Positions 9,062 through 17,331 of a DNA stretch of 64,000 bases are shown piece after piece; within the stretch, counting starts at the first letter, position 1, and each line of letters starts with the position of its first letter. Source of the stretch: Halococcus qingdaonensis. GTDB lineage: Archaea > Halobacteriota > Halobacteria > Halobacteriales > Halococcaceae. The stretch is taken from NCBI RefSeq assembly GCF_024508235.1, contig NZ_CP101943.1, positions 682,001-746,000 of the forward strand, in the 5' to 3' direction. A program made the translations under genes and the position numbers. The notes under the pieces are model-generated. The model had not been told where the DNA came from and ran no database searches. It saw only the letters and a list, made by a program, of their open reading frames with translations.

Positions 9062-9822
9062 GCGAGCACGACGAGGCGGTCGCGGCGCTCAAGCGACTCG
9101 GACTGTCGAGCTACGAGGCGCAGGTGTTCATCGCGCTCCAGCGCCTCGACACCGCCACCGTCCGCGAGGTCGATCGGACGACCGAGGTGCCGCGCTCGCA
9201 GATCTACGGCGCGGCCGAGGACCTCGCCGAGCGCGGTCTGGTCGACATTCAACAGTCGACCCCGATCCAGTATCGCGCGGTCGATCTCGACGAGGCACGC
9301 ACGCGCCTCCGCGAGCGCCTCGACAGGGAGGAGGATCGCGCGTTCGACTACCTCGAATCCGCCCGCCGGGAACGCGCCGACGAGAACGAGGCGCAGGAAG
9401 ATATCTGGACGGTTCAAGGAACCGATACGATCGACGGTCGGGTCGTCACACTCATCGAGGACGCCGACGACCGGGTCGTCTTCGGCGCACGCGAGGAGGG
9501 GACGTTCGACGACGCCGTCGCCGACGCGCTGACGGCGTCGAGCGAGCGCGGCGTCGCGGTGACGATCGTCAATGGCGACCGAACACGCGAGCGCTTCGGC
9601 GAAGACGTCTCGTTCCGTGCGACGACCGATGCACCGAACGACGAACGGAGCGGGCGCGTGCTCGTCGTCGATGCCGACACGGTGCTCATCAGCGTCACCG
9701 GCGGCGACGGACTGCCGGCCGTCGATCACGAGGCGGCCATCTGGAGCGCCCACACGGGCTTCGCGACGGTGCTCGTCGGCCTGCTCGACGTCTGGTTCGA
9801 TCAGTATCTCGAAGACGGCTGA
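9058..9822 (+). CDS. TrmB-family transcriptional regulator
   Basis: This 254-residue protein has an N-terminal TrmB winged helix (LKRLGLSSYEAQVFIALQRL, then EVPRSQIYGAAEDLAERGLV) and a C-terminal effector domain of about 170 residues resembling the TrmB/PLD-like C domain. GTG 9058 is chosen because it overlaps the exporter stop (GTGA), typical of coupled genes; a GTG 15 bases upstream is possible. The regulator most likely controls its own operon with the exporter and surface protein, which is inference from position. Confidence 0.85.
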   Translation: MSEHDEAVAALKRLGLSSYEAQVFIALQRLDTATVREVDRTTEVPRSQIYGAAEDLAERGLVDIQQSTPIQYRAVDLDEARTRLRERLDREEDRAFDYLESARRERADENEAQEDIWTVQGTDTIDGRVVTLIEDADDRVVFGAREEGTFDDAVADALTASSERGVAVTIVNGDRTRERFGEDVSFRATTDAPNDERSGRVLVVDADTVLISVTGGDGLPAVDHEAAIWSAHTGFATVLVGLLDVWFDQYLEDG

Positions 9823-9839
9823 TCCACGCCTCGATCCGT

Positions 9840-9855
9840 ACCGTGATTTTTCCGT
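9840..9855. terminator. T-run between convergent genes
   Basis: GATTTTTCC at 9845-9853 contains five T residues in the 32-base gap between the convergent TrmB and eIF2B-like genes. Archaeal RNA polymerase stops at T-runs, so this may end the plus-strand operon. Confidence 0.3.
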
Positions 9856-11111
9856 CAGTCGTCCCACGTAGCCAGCCCGGCCAACCGCTCGGCGTACTCA
9901 CCGATCGTCGTCGGGCCGAGCGCTCCATTCTCGGTGACGACCGTGATCGCGTCGGCGGGCGTGCAGTCGAACGTCGGGTTCAGCACCTCGATGTCGGCAT
10001 CGCCATCGTAGACAGCCTCGGGATCGCCCGGCTCGAAGCGTGCGTCGGCGTCGGTGGCGATCTTGTCACCCGCGGCGACGGCGTGGACGGGAACGTCCTC
10101 GCGGGCGGCAGCGATGGCGACCGCACGCGTGCCGACCTTGTTCATGACGCTCCCGTCCGGGAGAATCGTGTCGGCTCCGACGAGCACGCTATCGATGGCG
10201 TGCTCGGCAAGAACGTGCGCAGCGGCCGCATCCACTACGAGTGTCACCCGTCGATCATCGTCACTCGCGAGCGCTTCGGCGACGCCGACACCCTCGCGTG
10301 CGGGCCGCGACTCGGCGATGATCACCCGCTCGACGGTCGCCTCGCGAAGCGCCTCCAGCACCGTCCCCGATCGCGAGAGCGTCAGGACGGTGCCCGAGAG
10401 CCGGGCTGCTGCTTCGCTGGCGGCCCGCGAATCGGCGTCGAGCACCCGCTGGATTCCCTGGTGTGCGGATTCCTCGATAGCCGCCGGCGTCCGTGCGTTT
10501 GCCTCCGCCATTACTCGATTGACTCGATTCTCAATGGCTGCCATGCTCGGTCGCACTGTCCGGAGATTCCGCGCGAGCGTCGCGAGGTCGTTCCAGCCGT
10601 TCGCCTCGTCTCCACCTGTCGTTGCGAGCACGCTGGCGCGATCCCTGAGCATCTCCAGTGCGCGCAGTGAGAGCCACGCCGAGCCGTGATCGCCGTCCTC
10701 ACGTATCGTCTCGATTGTCGGCGCGACGCGTGCGTAGGCTTTCCAGAGATCGGGGACCGTTTCGCGACGACGGATTTCGATCGGCGAGACCCACGCGAAC
10801 TCGGCGGTGGTCTCGTCGTTCGTCTCGACTGCCCGCGAGTCACAGTCGAACAGGTACGGATGGACCCGCCAGCGCGTTTCGCGGTCGGTGTCTTCGACGG
10901 TGAATGGCTTGCCAGCACGGACGAGCGAGACGGCATCGTCTACCCCCATCTGTTCACTGACCACCACGCGTGCGGCTTCGTCGGGATCGTCATCAGCGCC
11001 GTCGATGAGGCTGCTCCACCGATCGACGTTCGAGTCAATCCCGTCGCCGCCCCTGACCAAGAGTATCTCGCCGCGATTGCGGAGGAAACAGGTGACACGA
11101 GGTTCGTCCAT
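9855..11111 (-). CDS. Nudix-like domain fused to eIF2B/ribose-1,5-bisphosphate-isomerase-like domain
   Basis: This is a 418-residue fusion. Residues 1-150 resemble a Nudix hydrolase (VTCFLRNRGEILLVRGG; then the Nudix-box position GADDDPDEAARVVVSEQMGV), but the box lacks the Arg-Glu pair and one of the paired Glu residues, so hydrolase activity is doubtful. Residues 165-418 are an eIF2B-alpha/MtnA/R15P-isomerase Rossmann-like domain with VGADTILPDGSVMNKVGT. The isomerase catalytic Cys position appears as LSRSGT (Ser). The role may therefore be ligand binding or regulation rather than AMP-pathway isomerisation. It is convergent with the TrmB gene and divergent from cofE. Confidence 0.8.
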   Translation of the reverse strand: MDEPRVTCFLRNRGEILLVRGGDGIDSNVDRWSSLIDGADDDPDEAARVVVSEQMGVDDAVSLVRAGKPFTVEDTDRETRWRVHPYLFDCDSRAVETNDETTAEFAWVSPIEIRRRETVPDLWKAYARVAPTIETIREDGDHGSAWLSLRALEMLRDRASVLATTGGDEANGWNDLATLARNLRTVRPSMAAIENRVNRVMAEANARTPAAIEESAHQGIQRVLDADSRAASEAAARLSGTVLTLSRSGTVLEALREATVERVIIAESRPAREGVGVAEALASDDDRRVTLVVDAAAAHVLAEHAIDSVLVGADTILPDGSVMNKVGTRAVAIAAAREDVPVHAVAAGDKIATDADARFEPGDPEAVYDGDADIEVLNPTFDCTPADAITVVTENGALGPTTIGEYAERLAGLATWDD

Positions 11112-11230
11112 ACCAGTCGTAGCTACTCGCGGCGTTTCAAGATAGTGCGGAGAGGAGGAACCGGATTCGATCGGTCGCCAGTATTGGCACGACCCGAAGT
11201 ACGGAAGTGGCTACCCGGCGATTGCCGTGT

Positions 11231-11983
11231 ATGAACGTCTCACCCGTCACGGATCTCCCCGAAATCGGTGCCGGCGACGATCTCGCTGCGCTGATCGCCG
11301 AGCGGGCCGACGGCGACGCCGACGTGGTCTGCATGGCGAGCACCATCGTCTCGAAGGCCGAGGGCCGGGCGCGCGATCTCGCCGACTTCCCGGCCGGCCC
11401 GCGCGCACACGAGATCGCCGACCGACTGGCCGAGCTCTCCGGCGACGAGAAGGATCCCCGGTTCGCACAGGCCGTCCTGGAGGAGAGCACCGAACTCCTG
11501 ATGGACGAACCGTTCCTCCTGACCGAGACGCGGTTCGGACACGTTTCGGTGAACGCCGGCATCGACCGCTCGAACGTCCCCGACAACGATATCCTCCTCC
11601 TGCCGAAACGCCCGAGCGAGAGCGCGCGCCGGCTCAGCGACGAACTCGGCGTTCCGGTGATCGTCACCGACACCTGCGGGCGACCGTTCCGACACGGCCA
11701 GCGCGGCGTGGCCATCGGCTGGGCCGGCCTGCCCGCCAGCCGCGACTGGCGCGGCGAACACGACCGCGACGGCCGCGAACTCGGTGTCACCGTCGAGTCC
11801 GTGGTGGACGAACTCGCGGCGGCGGCGAACCTCGTGCTCGGCGAAGGCGCGGGCGGGAACCCCGTCGCCGTCGTGGATGGGTTCGACGTGGACGGGTTCG
11901 ACGGCAGCGACAACCTCTTTCGCGCCGTCGAGGGTGATTTCGTCCGGCAGGCGCTCCGGGGGTGGTCGTATGCAGGGCATTGA
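11231..11983 (+). CDS. cofE: Coenzyme F420-0:L-glutamate ligase
   Basis: This 250-residue enzyme adds glutamate residues to F420-0 with GTP, completing the redox cofactor F420. Family hallmarks are seen: SPVTDLPEIGAGDDLAALI at the N-terminus, VVCMASTIVSKAEG, and VIVTDTCGRPFRHGQRGVA with GWAGL. ATG 11231 fits the family length; an in-frame ATG at 11207 adds residues without family character. Its 3' end overlaps the Mer-like F420-dependent gene by 14 bases, linking cofactor maturation with a cofactor user. Confidence 0.95.
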   Translation: MNVSPVTDLPEIGAGDDLAALIAERADGDADVVCMASTIVSKAEGRARDLADFPAGPRAHEIADRLAELSGDEKDPRFAQAVLEESTELLMDEPFLLTETRFGHVSVNAGIDRSNVPDNDILLLPKRPSESARRLSDELGVPVIVTDTCGRPFRHGQRGVAIGWAGLPASRDWRGEHDRDGRELGVTVESVVDELAAAANLVLGEGAGGNPVAVVDGFDVDGFDGSDNLFRAVEGDFVRQALRGWSYAGH

Positions 11984-12950
11984 ACTCACCCCGGAACGAC
12001 CCACGCGACGCACCGTCGATCTCGGCGAGCGGGCCGCTCAGGCGGGGTTCGACACGATCTTCGCGAGCCACCACTACAACAACCGCGATCCCTTCGCAGC
12101 GCTCTCGCTGCTCGCCGATCGCACCGACGACGTCCGTCTCGGCCCGGGTGTGACGAACCCCTACGAGACCCACCCGGTGACGCTCGCCTCGCGCGTGGCG
12201 ACGCTTGACGAACTCTCGGACGGCCGAGCGGTCTTCGGCGTCGGACCGGGCGATCCCTCGACGCTCGAAAACCTCAGCCTCGGCGAGCGCCGTGGGCTCC
12301 GCTCCGTCCTCGAATCGTTCAAAACCGCACAGGAACTCTGGGCGGGCGAGCGCGTCGATCACGACGGCACGTTCGGCGCACACGACGCCGGCCTGAACTA
12401 CGAGGTCGGCGAGATTCCGGTCTACGTCGGTGGTGAGGGGCCACACATGTGCCGGATGGCGGCCAAACACGCCGATGGACTGCTGTTCAACGGTTCACAT
12501 CCCGACGACGTCGCGTGGGCGGCCGATCAGGTCGACCAGGGTCTCGACGAGCGACCCGACGAGTATGGAGAATTCGATTTCACGGCGTACGCGAGCGTGA
12601 GCATCGCCGAGGACGGCGAGGCCGCACGCGAGGCAGCCCGCCCGCCGGTGGCGTTTATCGCTGCCGGTGCGCCGCCGCCCGTCATCGAGCGCCACGGACT
12701 CGACGGCGAGCGCGCGGACGCGATCGGCGAGGCGATCTCGGCCGGCGAGTTCGATACTGCGTTCGAGCGTGTGAGCGACGCGATGATCGACGCGTTCTGT
12801 ATGGCCGGCACGCCCGAAACGGTCGAAAAACGGCTGTCGGCGGTGTTGGAACACGCCGACAGCATCGTGATCGGCTCGCCGCTCGGGCCCGACGTCGAGG
12901 AAGCTATCGACCTTGCTGGGGCGGTGTGCGACCGAAGCCGTCGGGAGTGA
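11970..12950 (+). CDS. mer: F420-dependent 5,10-methylene-tetrahydropterin reductase-like (Mer, luciferase-like family)
   Basis: This 326-residue TIM-barrel protein of the luciferase-like F420 family has ERAAQAGFDTIFASHHYNNR, LGPGVTNPYETHPVTLASR and LDELSDGRAVFGVGPGD, the pattern of methanogen Mer. In methanogens Mer reduces methylene-H4MPT with F420H2; haloarchaea are thought to use folates, so the likely substrate is methylene-tetrahydrofolate (inference). ATG 11970 lies inside the end of cofE, which indicates translational coupling. The 3' end overlaps a small membrane protein gene on the other strand by 47 bases. Confidence 0.85.
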   Translation: MQGIELTPERPTRRTVDLGERAAQAGFDTIFASHHYNNRDPFAALSLLADRTDDVRLGPGVTNPYETHPVTLASRVATLDELSDGRAVFGVGPGDPSTLENLSLGERRGLRSVLESFKTAQELWAGERVDHDGTFGAHDAGLNYEVGEIPVYVGGEGPHMCRMAAKHADGLLFNGSHPDDVAWAADQVDQGLDERPDEYGEFDFTAYASVSIAEDGEAAREAARPPVAFIAAGAPPPVIERHGLDGERADAIGEAISAGEFDTAFERVSDAMIDAFCMAGTPETVEKRLSAVLEHADSIVIGSPLGPDVEEAIDLAGAVCDRSRRE

Positions 12951-13125
12951 GTCCCGAGAGCAGTCCGCCGATGGCGAGATAGGCGAACAGCCCGAACGCG
13001 ACGATCCAGATGAGGGTGCTCGACAGGATCAGTGCTGCCGAGAGCGGGTCGCCGAGCGCGACGCCGGTCACGATGTTCGTCAGCTCGGCGAGATTGCCGA
13101 GCAGTTCGAAGACGACGTTTGCCAT
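12904..13125 (-). CDS. Small membrane protein (73 aa)
   Basis: The 73-residue frame from ATG 13125 contains two hydrophobic segments (about 10-25 and 28-50: LSAALILSSTLIWIVAFGLFAY) and a short polar tail ending TPPQQGR. No family is recognised. A longer frame from 13236 is Arg-rich and not credible. The last 47 bases overlap the end of the Mer-like gene tail to tail. Confidence 0.6.
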   Translation of the reverse strand: MANVVFELLGNLAELTNIVTGVALGDPLSAALILSSTLIWIVAFGLFAYLAIGGLLSGLTPDGFGRTPPQQGR

Positions 13126-13156
13126 ACCGTTCCGTTGCTGGCGAGGGTACTTGTGC

Positions 13157-13546
13157 CTACTGACCCGTCTTCCAGACGAGCCCCTCGAACCGTCCCTCCA
13201 GTACCGTCTCACCCGCACGACGGCAGACGACCGCACAGGCGATCTCGTATCTGTCTTCTCGCTCGTCGACGCTCTCGGTCGTCACTTCGCAGGTAATCGG
13301 TTCGCCTGTGTAGACCGGTTCGAGGAACTCGAACTCCATCGAGCGCGCGAGCACGCCGAGCTCGCCCCCGATCTTGGTCGGGAGCGTCGCCGTGAGCAAT
13401 CCCTGGACGACCAGCCGGCCTTCCGAATCGGGCTCGGTGTGGATCGCCTGCTGGTCGCCCGACACCTCGCCGAACTGTTCGACGTCCGCGTGCGTGAAGG
13501 TGCGCTCGAAGACGTGCACGTCGCCGTCCGCGGGCTCGCTCGCCAT
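13157..13546 (-). CDS. MaoC-like hot-dog fold (R)-specific enoyl-CoA hydratase
   Basis: This 129-residue protein carries the hydratase-2 signature (FGEVSGDQQAIHTEP, with the Asp and His of the catalytic pair) followed by IGGELGVLARSMEFEFLEPV. MaoC-type proteins hydrate trans-2-enoyl-CoA, but many archaeal members are uncharacterised acyl-thioester binders. ATG 13546 is preferred to an upstream GTG (13552). It is transcribed divergently from an enoyl-CoA hydratase gene 76 bases away, suggesting a shared role in fatty acyl-CoA metabolism. Confidence 0.8.
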   Translation of the reverse strand: MASEPADGDVHVFERTFTHADVEQFGEVSGDQQAIHTEPDSEGRLVVQGLLTATLPTKIGGELGVLARSMEFEFLEPVYTGEPITCEVTTESVDEREDRYEIACAVVCRRAGETVLEGRFEGLVWKTGQ

Positions 13547-13628
13547 GACCACCCGTCTCGGCCCGCGCGCATAACTCCCTCGCCATCGGGAGGCGAGCTA
13601 TTATACTCTCGCTGCCCGTCGTTGCGGT

Positions 13629-14396
13629 ATGACGTGGGAGACCGTCGATCTCGACCGAAACGAGGGCGTGGCGACCATCACCATCGACCGACCGGACGCG
13701 CTGAACGCGATGAACGTCGAGACGCTCGACGCGCTCTCCGAGGCGCTCGACGAGGCACGCGACGCCCGCGCGCTCGTGCTCACCGGGGCCGGCGACGACG
13801 CGTTCGTCGCGGGCGCGGACATCGGCTACATGGCTGAGCTCTCGGTGGCCGAAGCGCAGGCCTACGCCGAACTCGGCCATCGCGTCACCGACACGATCGA
13901 GACGTTTCCCGCGCCGGTGATCGCCGCTATCAATGGCTACGCCTTCGGCGGCGGCTGCGAATTCGCGCTCGCGGCCGATCTGCGGGTCGCCGCCGAAAAC
14001 GCTGTCCTCGGCCAGACCGAGATCGATCTCGGCATCGTCCCTGGCTGGGGCGGCACCCAGCGCCTCTCGCGACTCGTCGGCGACGAACGCGCCCGCCGGC
14101 TGGTCTTCTTCGGCGAGCGCGTCGACGCAGCGGAGGCTCGCGAGATCGGTCTGGTCGGCGAGGTCGTCGCCGATGGCGACCTCGACGATCACGTCGCCGA
14201 CATGGCCGCCGACCTCGCGGCGAAGCCCGCACACGCCCTCCAGGCGGCCAAGGAGTCGCTGAATCAGGTCCACGAATCCCACCTCTCGGCGGGACTGACC
14301 TACGAACGCCGCCTCTGGAGCGGCCTCTTCGGCACGCACGACCAGCGCGAGGGCATGACGGCGTTCGTCGAGGATCGCGAGCCCGACTTCGAGTAA
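13629..14396 (+). CDS. Enoyl-CoA hydratase/isomerase (crotonase family)
   Basis: This 255-residue crotonase has both catalytic glutamates in their usual context (FGGGCEFALAADLRVA and LGQTEIDLGIVPGWGGTQRL) and the oxyanion-hole segment AFVAGADIGYM. It should hydrate enoyl-CoA thioesters in the cytoplasm during beta-oxidation or related routes. ATG 13629 lies about 27 bases after TTATAC (13599-13604), consistent with a leaderless mRNA. No catalytic residue seems lost. Confidence 0.92.
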   Translation: MTWETVDLDRNEGVATITIDRPDALNAMNVETLDALSEALDEARDARALVLTGAGDDAFVAGADIGYMAELSVAEAQAYAELGHRVTDTIETFPAPVIAAINGYAFGGGCEFALAADLRVAAENAVLGQTEIDLGIVPGWGGTQRLSRLVGDERARRLVFFGERVDAAEAREIGLVGEVVADGDLDDHVADMAADLAAKPAHALQAAKESLNQVHESHLSAGLTYERRLWSGLFGTHDQREGMTAFVEDREPDFE

Positions 14397-14461
14397 CCCC
14401 GATCGTGTCGACAGCGGTCGATCCCGACGTTTAACTTCGACCGCACGCCTACCTACCGAGT

Positions 14462-14782
14462 ATGGAGTTCTGCGACGAGTGCGGCTCGATGATGAAGACC
14501 GACGACGGCGTGTGGGTCTGCGACAACTGTGGCTACACCAAACCGCGCGACGATGCGAAGGAGGCAGCGATGACGACCACACAAGGCCAGGAGGAGACCG
14601 AAATCATCGACGTCAGCGACGCCGAGGATCGGGGACTTCCCACGACCGAAGTCCACTGCTCCGAATGTGGCAACGACGAAGCCTACTGGTACATGCAACA
14701 GATCCGCTCGGCCGACGAATCCGAAACGCGATTCTTCGTCTGTACGGAGTGCGAACACCGCTGGCGCGAGGACGATCACTAA
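14462..14782 (+). CDS. tfs: Transcription elongation/cleavage factor TFS
   Basis: This 106-residue protein has an N-terminal zinc ribbon (CDEC...CDNC) and a C-terminal TFIIS-type zinc ribbon (CSEC...CTEC) with the acidic hairpin QIRSADESETRFFVC, whose Asp-Glu pair enters the RNA polymerase secondary channel to promote cleavage of backtracked RNA. The length is as expected. A GTTTAAC element 33 bases upstream (14429-14435) fits leaderless transcription. Confidence 0.96.
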   Translation: MEFCDECGSMMKTDDGVWVCDNCGYTKPRDDAKEAAMTTTQGQEETEIIDVSDAEDRGLPTTEVHCSECGNDEAYWYMQQIRSADESETRFFVCTECEHRWREDDH

Positions 14783-14783
14783 A

Positions 14784-14797
14784 CACCCACTTTTTTA
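14784..14797 (+). terminator. T-run terminator after tfs
   Basis: Six T residues at 14791-14796 follow the tfs stop by eight bases. T-runs are the archaeal termination signal, so this probably ends the tfs message. Confidence 0.5.
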
Positions 14798-15171
14798 GAC
14801 GGGGGAATCGCGCTCGCTCCCTTCGGTCGCTCGCGCTCAACCCCCAACCAAAAACCTGGACTAAAAACGTCTGCTCGTTCGCGCTTCGCGCTCACTCGCA
14901 GTGAACCGCGCTCACTGCGTTCGCGCGGACGATCTTCAACACAGCACCGCAACCGCCGACCGCACAGCACCGCAGAAGCCCTCACTCGCTCCCTCCGGAA
15001 GAGCGAAGCCCTTCCGTGCTCTCGTTCGCTTCGCTCACCAGAGCTCCGGTCGCTCGTTCGCCCTTCATCCACCAGGAGAGCCGTGCTCTCCTGAGTCTGC
15101 GGTCGCAGAGCGACCGCAGACGCCAGGCACCGCCAACCGCACAGCGGCCGCACCGCTGCCGCGCGGCGGCG
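14798..15171. repeat. Intergenic degenerate repeat region rich in short palindromes
   Basis: About 370 bases separate tfs from the aminotransferase gene. The stretch is dominated by imperfect inverted motifs such as GCTCGCTCCCTTCGGTCGCT, CTCGTTCGCTTCGCTCAC and CTGCGGTCGCAGAGCGACC. Open frames through it are low in acidic residues, so I see no gene. Similar palindromic runs are familiar as dispersed intergenic sequence in haloarchaeal genomes; a second one lies at 19745-19870. Confidence 0.5.
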
Positions 15172-16494
15172 TCACTCCATGGCGTCGAGCAGCATGCGCG
15201 CACCGAGATCGATCTCGCGCTCGGTGACGTCGAGCGGCGGGAGGATCCGGAGCGTCTTGTTCCCGCAGGCGAGCGTGAGCAGCCCGCTCTGGAAGGCGTT
15301 TTCGAGGACCGCATCGCGGGTGTCGGCGGTGTCGAACTCGATGGCGAGCATCAAGCCCTTCCCGCGCACGTCGACGACCGATTCGGGGGCCGCGTCGCGA
15401 AGATGTTGCTTGAACTGGCGACCGCGCGCGACGGCGTTGTCCATCAGGTCGTACTCCTGGATCGCGTCGATCGTGAGCGCACCCTGCATCGAGGCGATGA
15501 TGTCGCCGGCACCCCACGTCGAGGAGATCCGTCCCTTCTCCTCGGGGAAGACGTCCGAGCGCGAGATCGTCGCGCCGACGCGCAGTCCCTTCGCGGCCGT
15601 GATGACGTCGGGCTCGATTGGGTAGTGATCGGCACCCCACCACTCGCCCGTCCGGCCCATCCCGGCCTGGATCTCGTCGGCGATCAGCGTGATGTCGTAC
15701 TGCTCGCAGACGTCGGCGATCTCCTCCATGAAGGCGTCGCTCGGGAATCGATAGCCGCCCTCGCCCTGGATCGGCTCCATGACGAGGTAGGCGACTTCCT
15801 CGGGCGCGACCGACCCCTCGTCGCTCAGCATTCGGCGGAGCTGCGAGCCCTCGCCGGTGAAAAAGCCACACGAACAGTCTCCATCACTACAGGTTCGATC
15901 ACTGCAGAACGGCACATCGTGGATCCCCGCGATCTCGGGGTAGTCACGGCGATAGACCGACTTCGAGCGGTTGAGCGAGAGCGCGCCGAGTGTCCGACCG
16001 TGGAACGCTCCCTGGAAGGTGATACCGTAGGAGCCACCGCCGTCGTAGCAGATCTTGATGGCGTTCTCGATCGCTTCGGCTCCCGAGTTCGAGAGGAACA
16101 CCTTGTCCATGTCGTACGCGCTCGTCAGATCCGTGAGCCGCTCCATCAGCCCCGCCGGACCGGGGAAATCGGGATCGTCGGGCGAGCCAGCCCCCACATA
16201 GAAATCGTGGCCAGCGGTCTTCAGCGGGTCGACGAGATCGAACTCGGCCATCGGCTCGGTGATCTTCGGGTTGTTGTAGCCGAGCGGGGCGGCCCCGACG
16301 TGGCAGGTGAAATCCAGGAAGACGTTACCGTCGGCGTCGGTACAGAACGGTCCCTCGGCGGGTGCGGTCGGATCCCAGACGAACTCGTAGACGTAGGTGC
16401 TCGGAGCAGCGACGTCCTGCTGGCGCTCGACCCACTCACGGGCACGCGGGCCCGGTAGCTCACTGACACGGGGTGCTGTGGTATCCCGGTCCAT
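15172..16494 (-). CDS. Class III (omega) aminotransferase with Cys-rich insert
   Basis: This 440-residue PLP enzyme (from ATG 16494; an alternative start lies three codons upstream) has FLSNSGAEAIENAIKIC, FQGAFHGRTLGALSLNRSK, LIADEIQAGMGRTGEWWG and the PLP lysine in TAAKGLRVGA. It belongs with 4-aminobutyrate/acetylornithine-type aminotransferases and archaeal amino-acid racemase relatives; the substrate is not fixed by sequence. A short insert near 205-220 has four cysteines (CSDRTCSDGDCSCGF), unusual for the family. A PadR regulator gene lies directly upstream on the same strand. Confidence 0.88.
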   Translation of the reverse strand: MDRDTTAPRVSELPGPRAREWVERQQDVAAPSTYVYEFVWDPTAPAEGPFCTDADGNVFLDFTCHVGAAPLGYNNPKITEPMAEFDLVDPLKTAGHDFYVGAGSPDDPDFPGPAGLMERLTDLTSAYDMDKVFLSNSGAEAIENAIKICYDGGGSYGITFQGAFHGRTLGALSLNRSKSVYRRDYPEIAGIHDVPFCSDRTCSDGDCSCGFFTGEGSQLRRMLSDEGSVAPEEVAYLVMEPIQGEGGYRFPSDAFMEEIADVCEQYDITLIADEIQAGMGRTGEWWGADHYPIEPDVITAAKGLRVGATISRSDVFPEEKGRISSTWGAGDIIASMQGALTIDAIQEYDLMDNAVARGRQFKQHLRDAAPESVVDVRGKGLMLAIEFDTADTRDAVLENAFQSGLLTLACGNKTLRILPPLDVTEREIDLGARMLLDAME

Positions 16495-16551
16495 GCTCAA
16501 CACCGTCGGCCTGGCTTCTTAACTAATTCGTTTCGGTTGGTGCAATATTCA

Positions 16552-16827
16552 TCAGACGTCGACGTATTGGTCTTCCCACTCGCGACGGGCGTCGATCTCG
16601 CGCTGGCCACGACGGGTGATCTTGTAGTAATTCGTCCGTCTGTCGATCTGACCTTTCTCGACGAGCCCCTTGTCGACGAGCGTGTCGAGGTTCGGATACA
16701 GCCGTCCGTGATGTATTTCGGTCTCGTAGTACTCTTCGAGTTCGTCTTTGATCGCCAGCCCGTGGGGCTCTTCCTTGCCGGCAATGGCGTACAGCAGGTC
16801 GCGCTGGAATCCTGTCAGATCGTGCAT
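16552..16827 (-). CDS. PadR-family transcriptional regulator
   Basis: This 91-residue winged-helix protein matches small archaeal PadR regulators: LTGFQRDLLYAIAG, HGLAIKDELEEYY, HHGRLYPNLDTLVDKGLVEKG and the wing RRTNYYKITRRGQREID. It likely binds operator DNA as a dimer. AT-rich TATACTTATAC lies upstream on the minus strand (about 16858-16868) as promoter. It precedes the aminotransferase gene by 57 bases on the same strand and may be co-transcribed with it. Confidence 0.9.
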   Translation of the reverse strand: MHDLTGFQRDLLYAIAGKEEPHGLAIKDELEEYYETEIHHGRLYPNLDTLVDKGLVEKGQIDRRTNYYKITRRGQREIDARREWEDQYVDV

Positions 16828-17013
16828 CGTACTCCGTTACTGGTAAGTGGATGATTCGTATAAGTATATCGAAACTGTCTGCTCGCCGAAACGGTTGCGC
16901 CGGAAAAATGCAAGCGGGTTTCGCATCGCTGTCGCTCGTCAATCGAACCTGTCTCTCGACGATCGACCGCCACGGCGAGCCGGAGGCTGGCTATCGGTCG
17001 TGTATCAAGGAAA

Positions 17014-17101
17014 GCGCCCGCGCGGGAGAAAAGCCCGCGTCGGGCGCTCGCCGCCCTGAATTGGTCCCCGCTGACGCTTCGGCCCTCCAAGCGAAGCGTC
17101 A
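17014..17101. repeat. Two strong adjacent hairpins in an intergenic region
   Basis: In the 318-base gap 16828-17145, 17014-17026 pairs with 17034-17047 (13 bp with one bulge, loop AGAAAAG), and TGACGCTTCG (17072-17081) pairs perfectly with CGAAGCGTCA (17092-17101) over a 10-base loop. No protein gene is seen here. The elements could be a structured RNA, a terminator pair, or the remnant of a small transposable element end; I cannot tell which. Confidence 0.4.
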
Positions 17102-17145
17102 CTCGTATCCTGTGGACTGTGACACTTAACCTTATCGGCCGACCG

Positions 17146-17292
17146 TCACATGTGCTCCTCTTCGAGCGCCCAGCCGAGCGCGCGCCGGTAGTAGGTAAAC
17201 ATCTGCCTGACGCCCTCGTGGTTCATCTCCTCGTCGTCCAGTTCGTCCATGAGGAACTCGTACTGCTCACGGATTTCCTCCTCGTCACGCAT
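17146..17292 (-). CDS. Small acidic protein (48 aa)
   Basis: ATG 17292 opens a 48-codon frame that starts MRDEEEIREQYEFLMDELDD and ends ALGWALEEEHM before TGA. Nearly half of the residues are charged, and the distribution fits a helical haloarchaeal protein; I believe close relatives occur in other haloarchaea but cannot verify this. Function unknown. It is the first gene after the hairpin-rich gap. Confidence 0.65.
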   Translation of the reverse strand: MRDEEEIREQYEFLMDELDDEEMNHEGVRQMFTYYRRALGWALEEEHM

Positions 17293-17331
17293 ATCGGCTC
17301 GACGGGATCAACCCCCATGAACCTTCACCCG

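Noticed and set aside
14798-15171. Protein gene in the tfs to aminotransferase gap
   Set aside because: Frames there are short of acidic residues, made of palindromic repeats and lack promoters.
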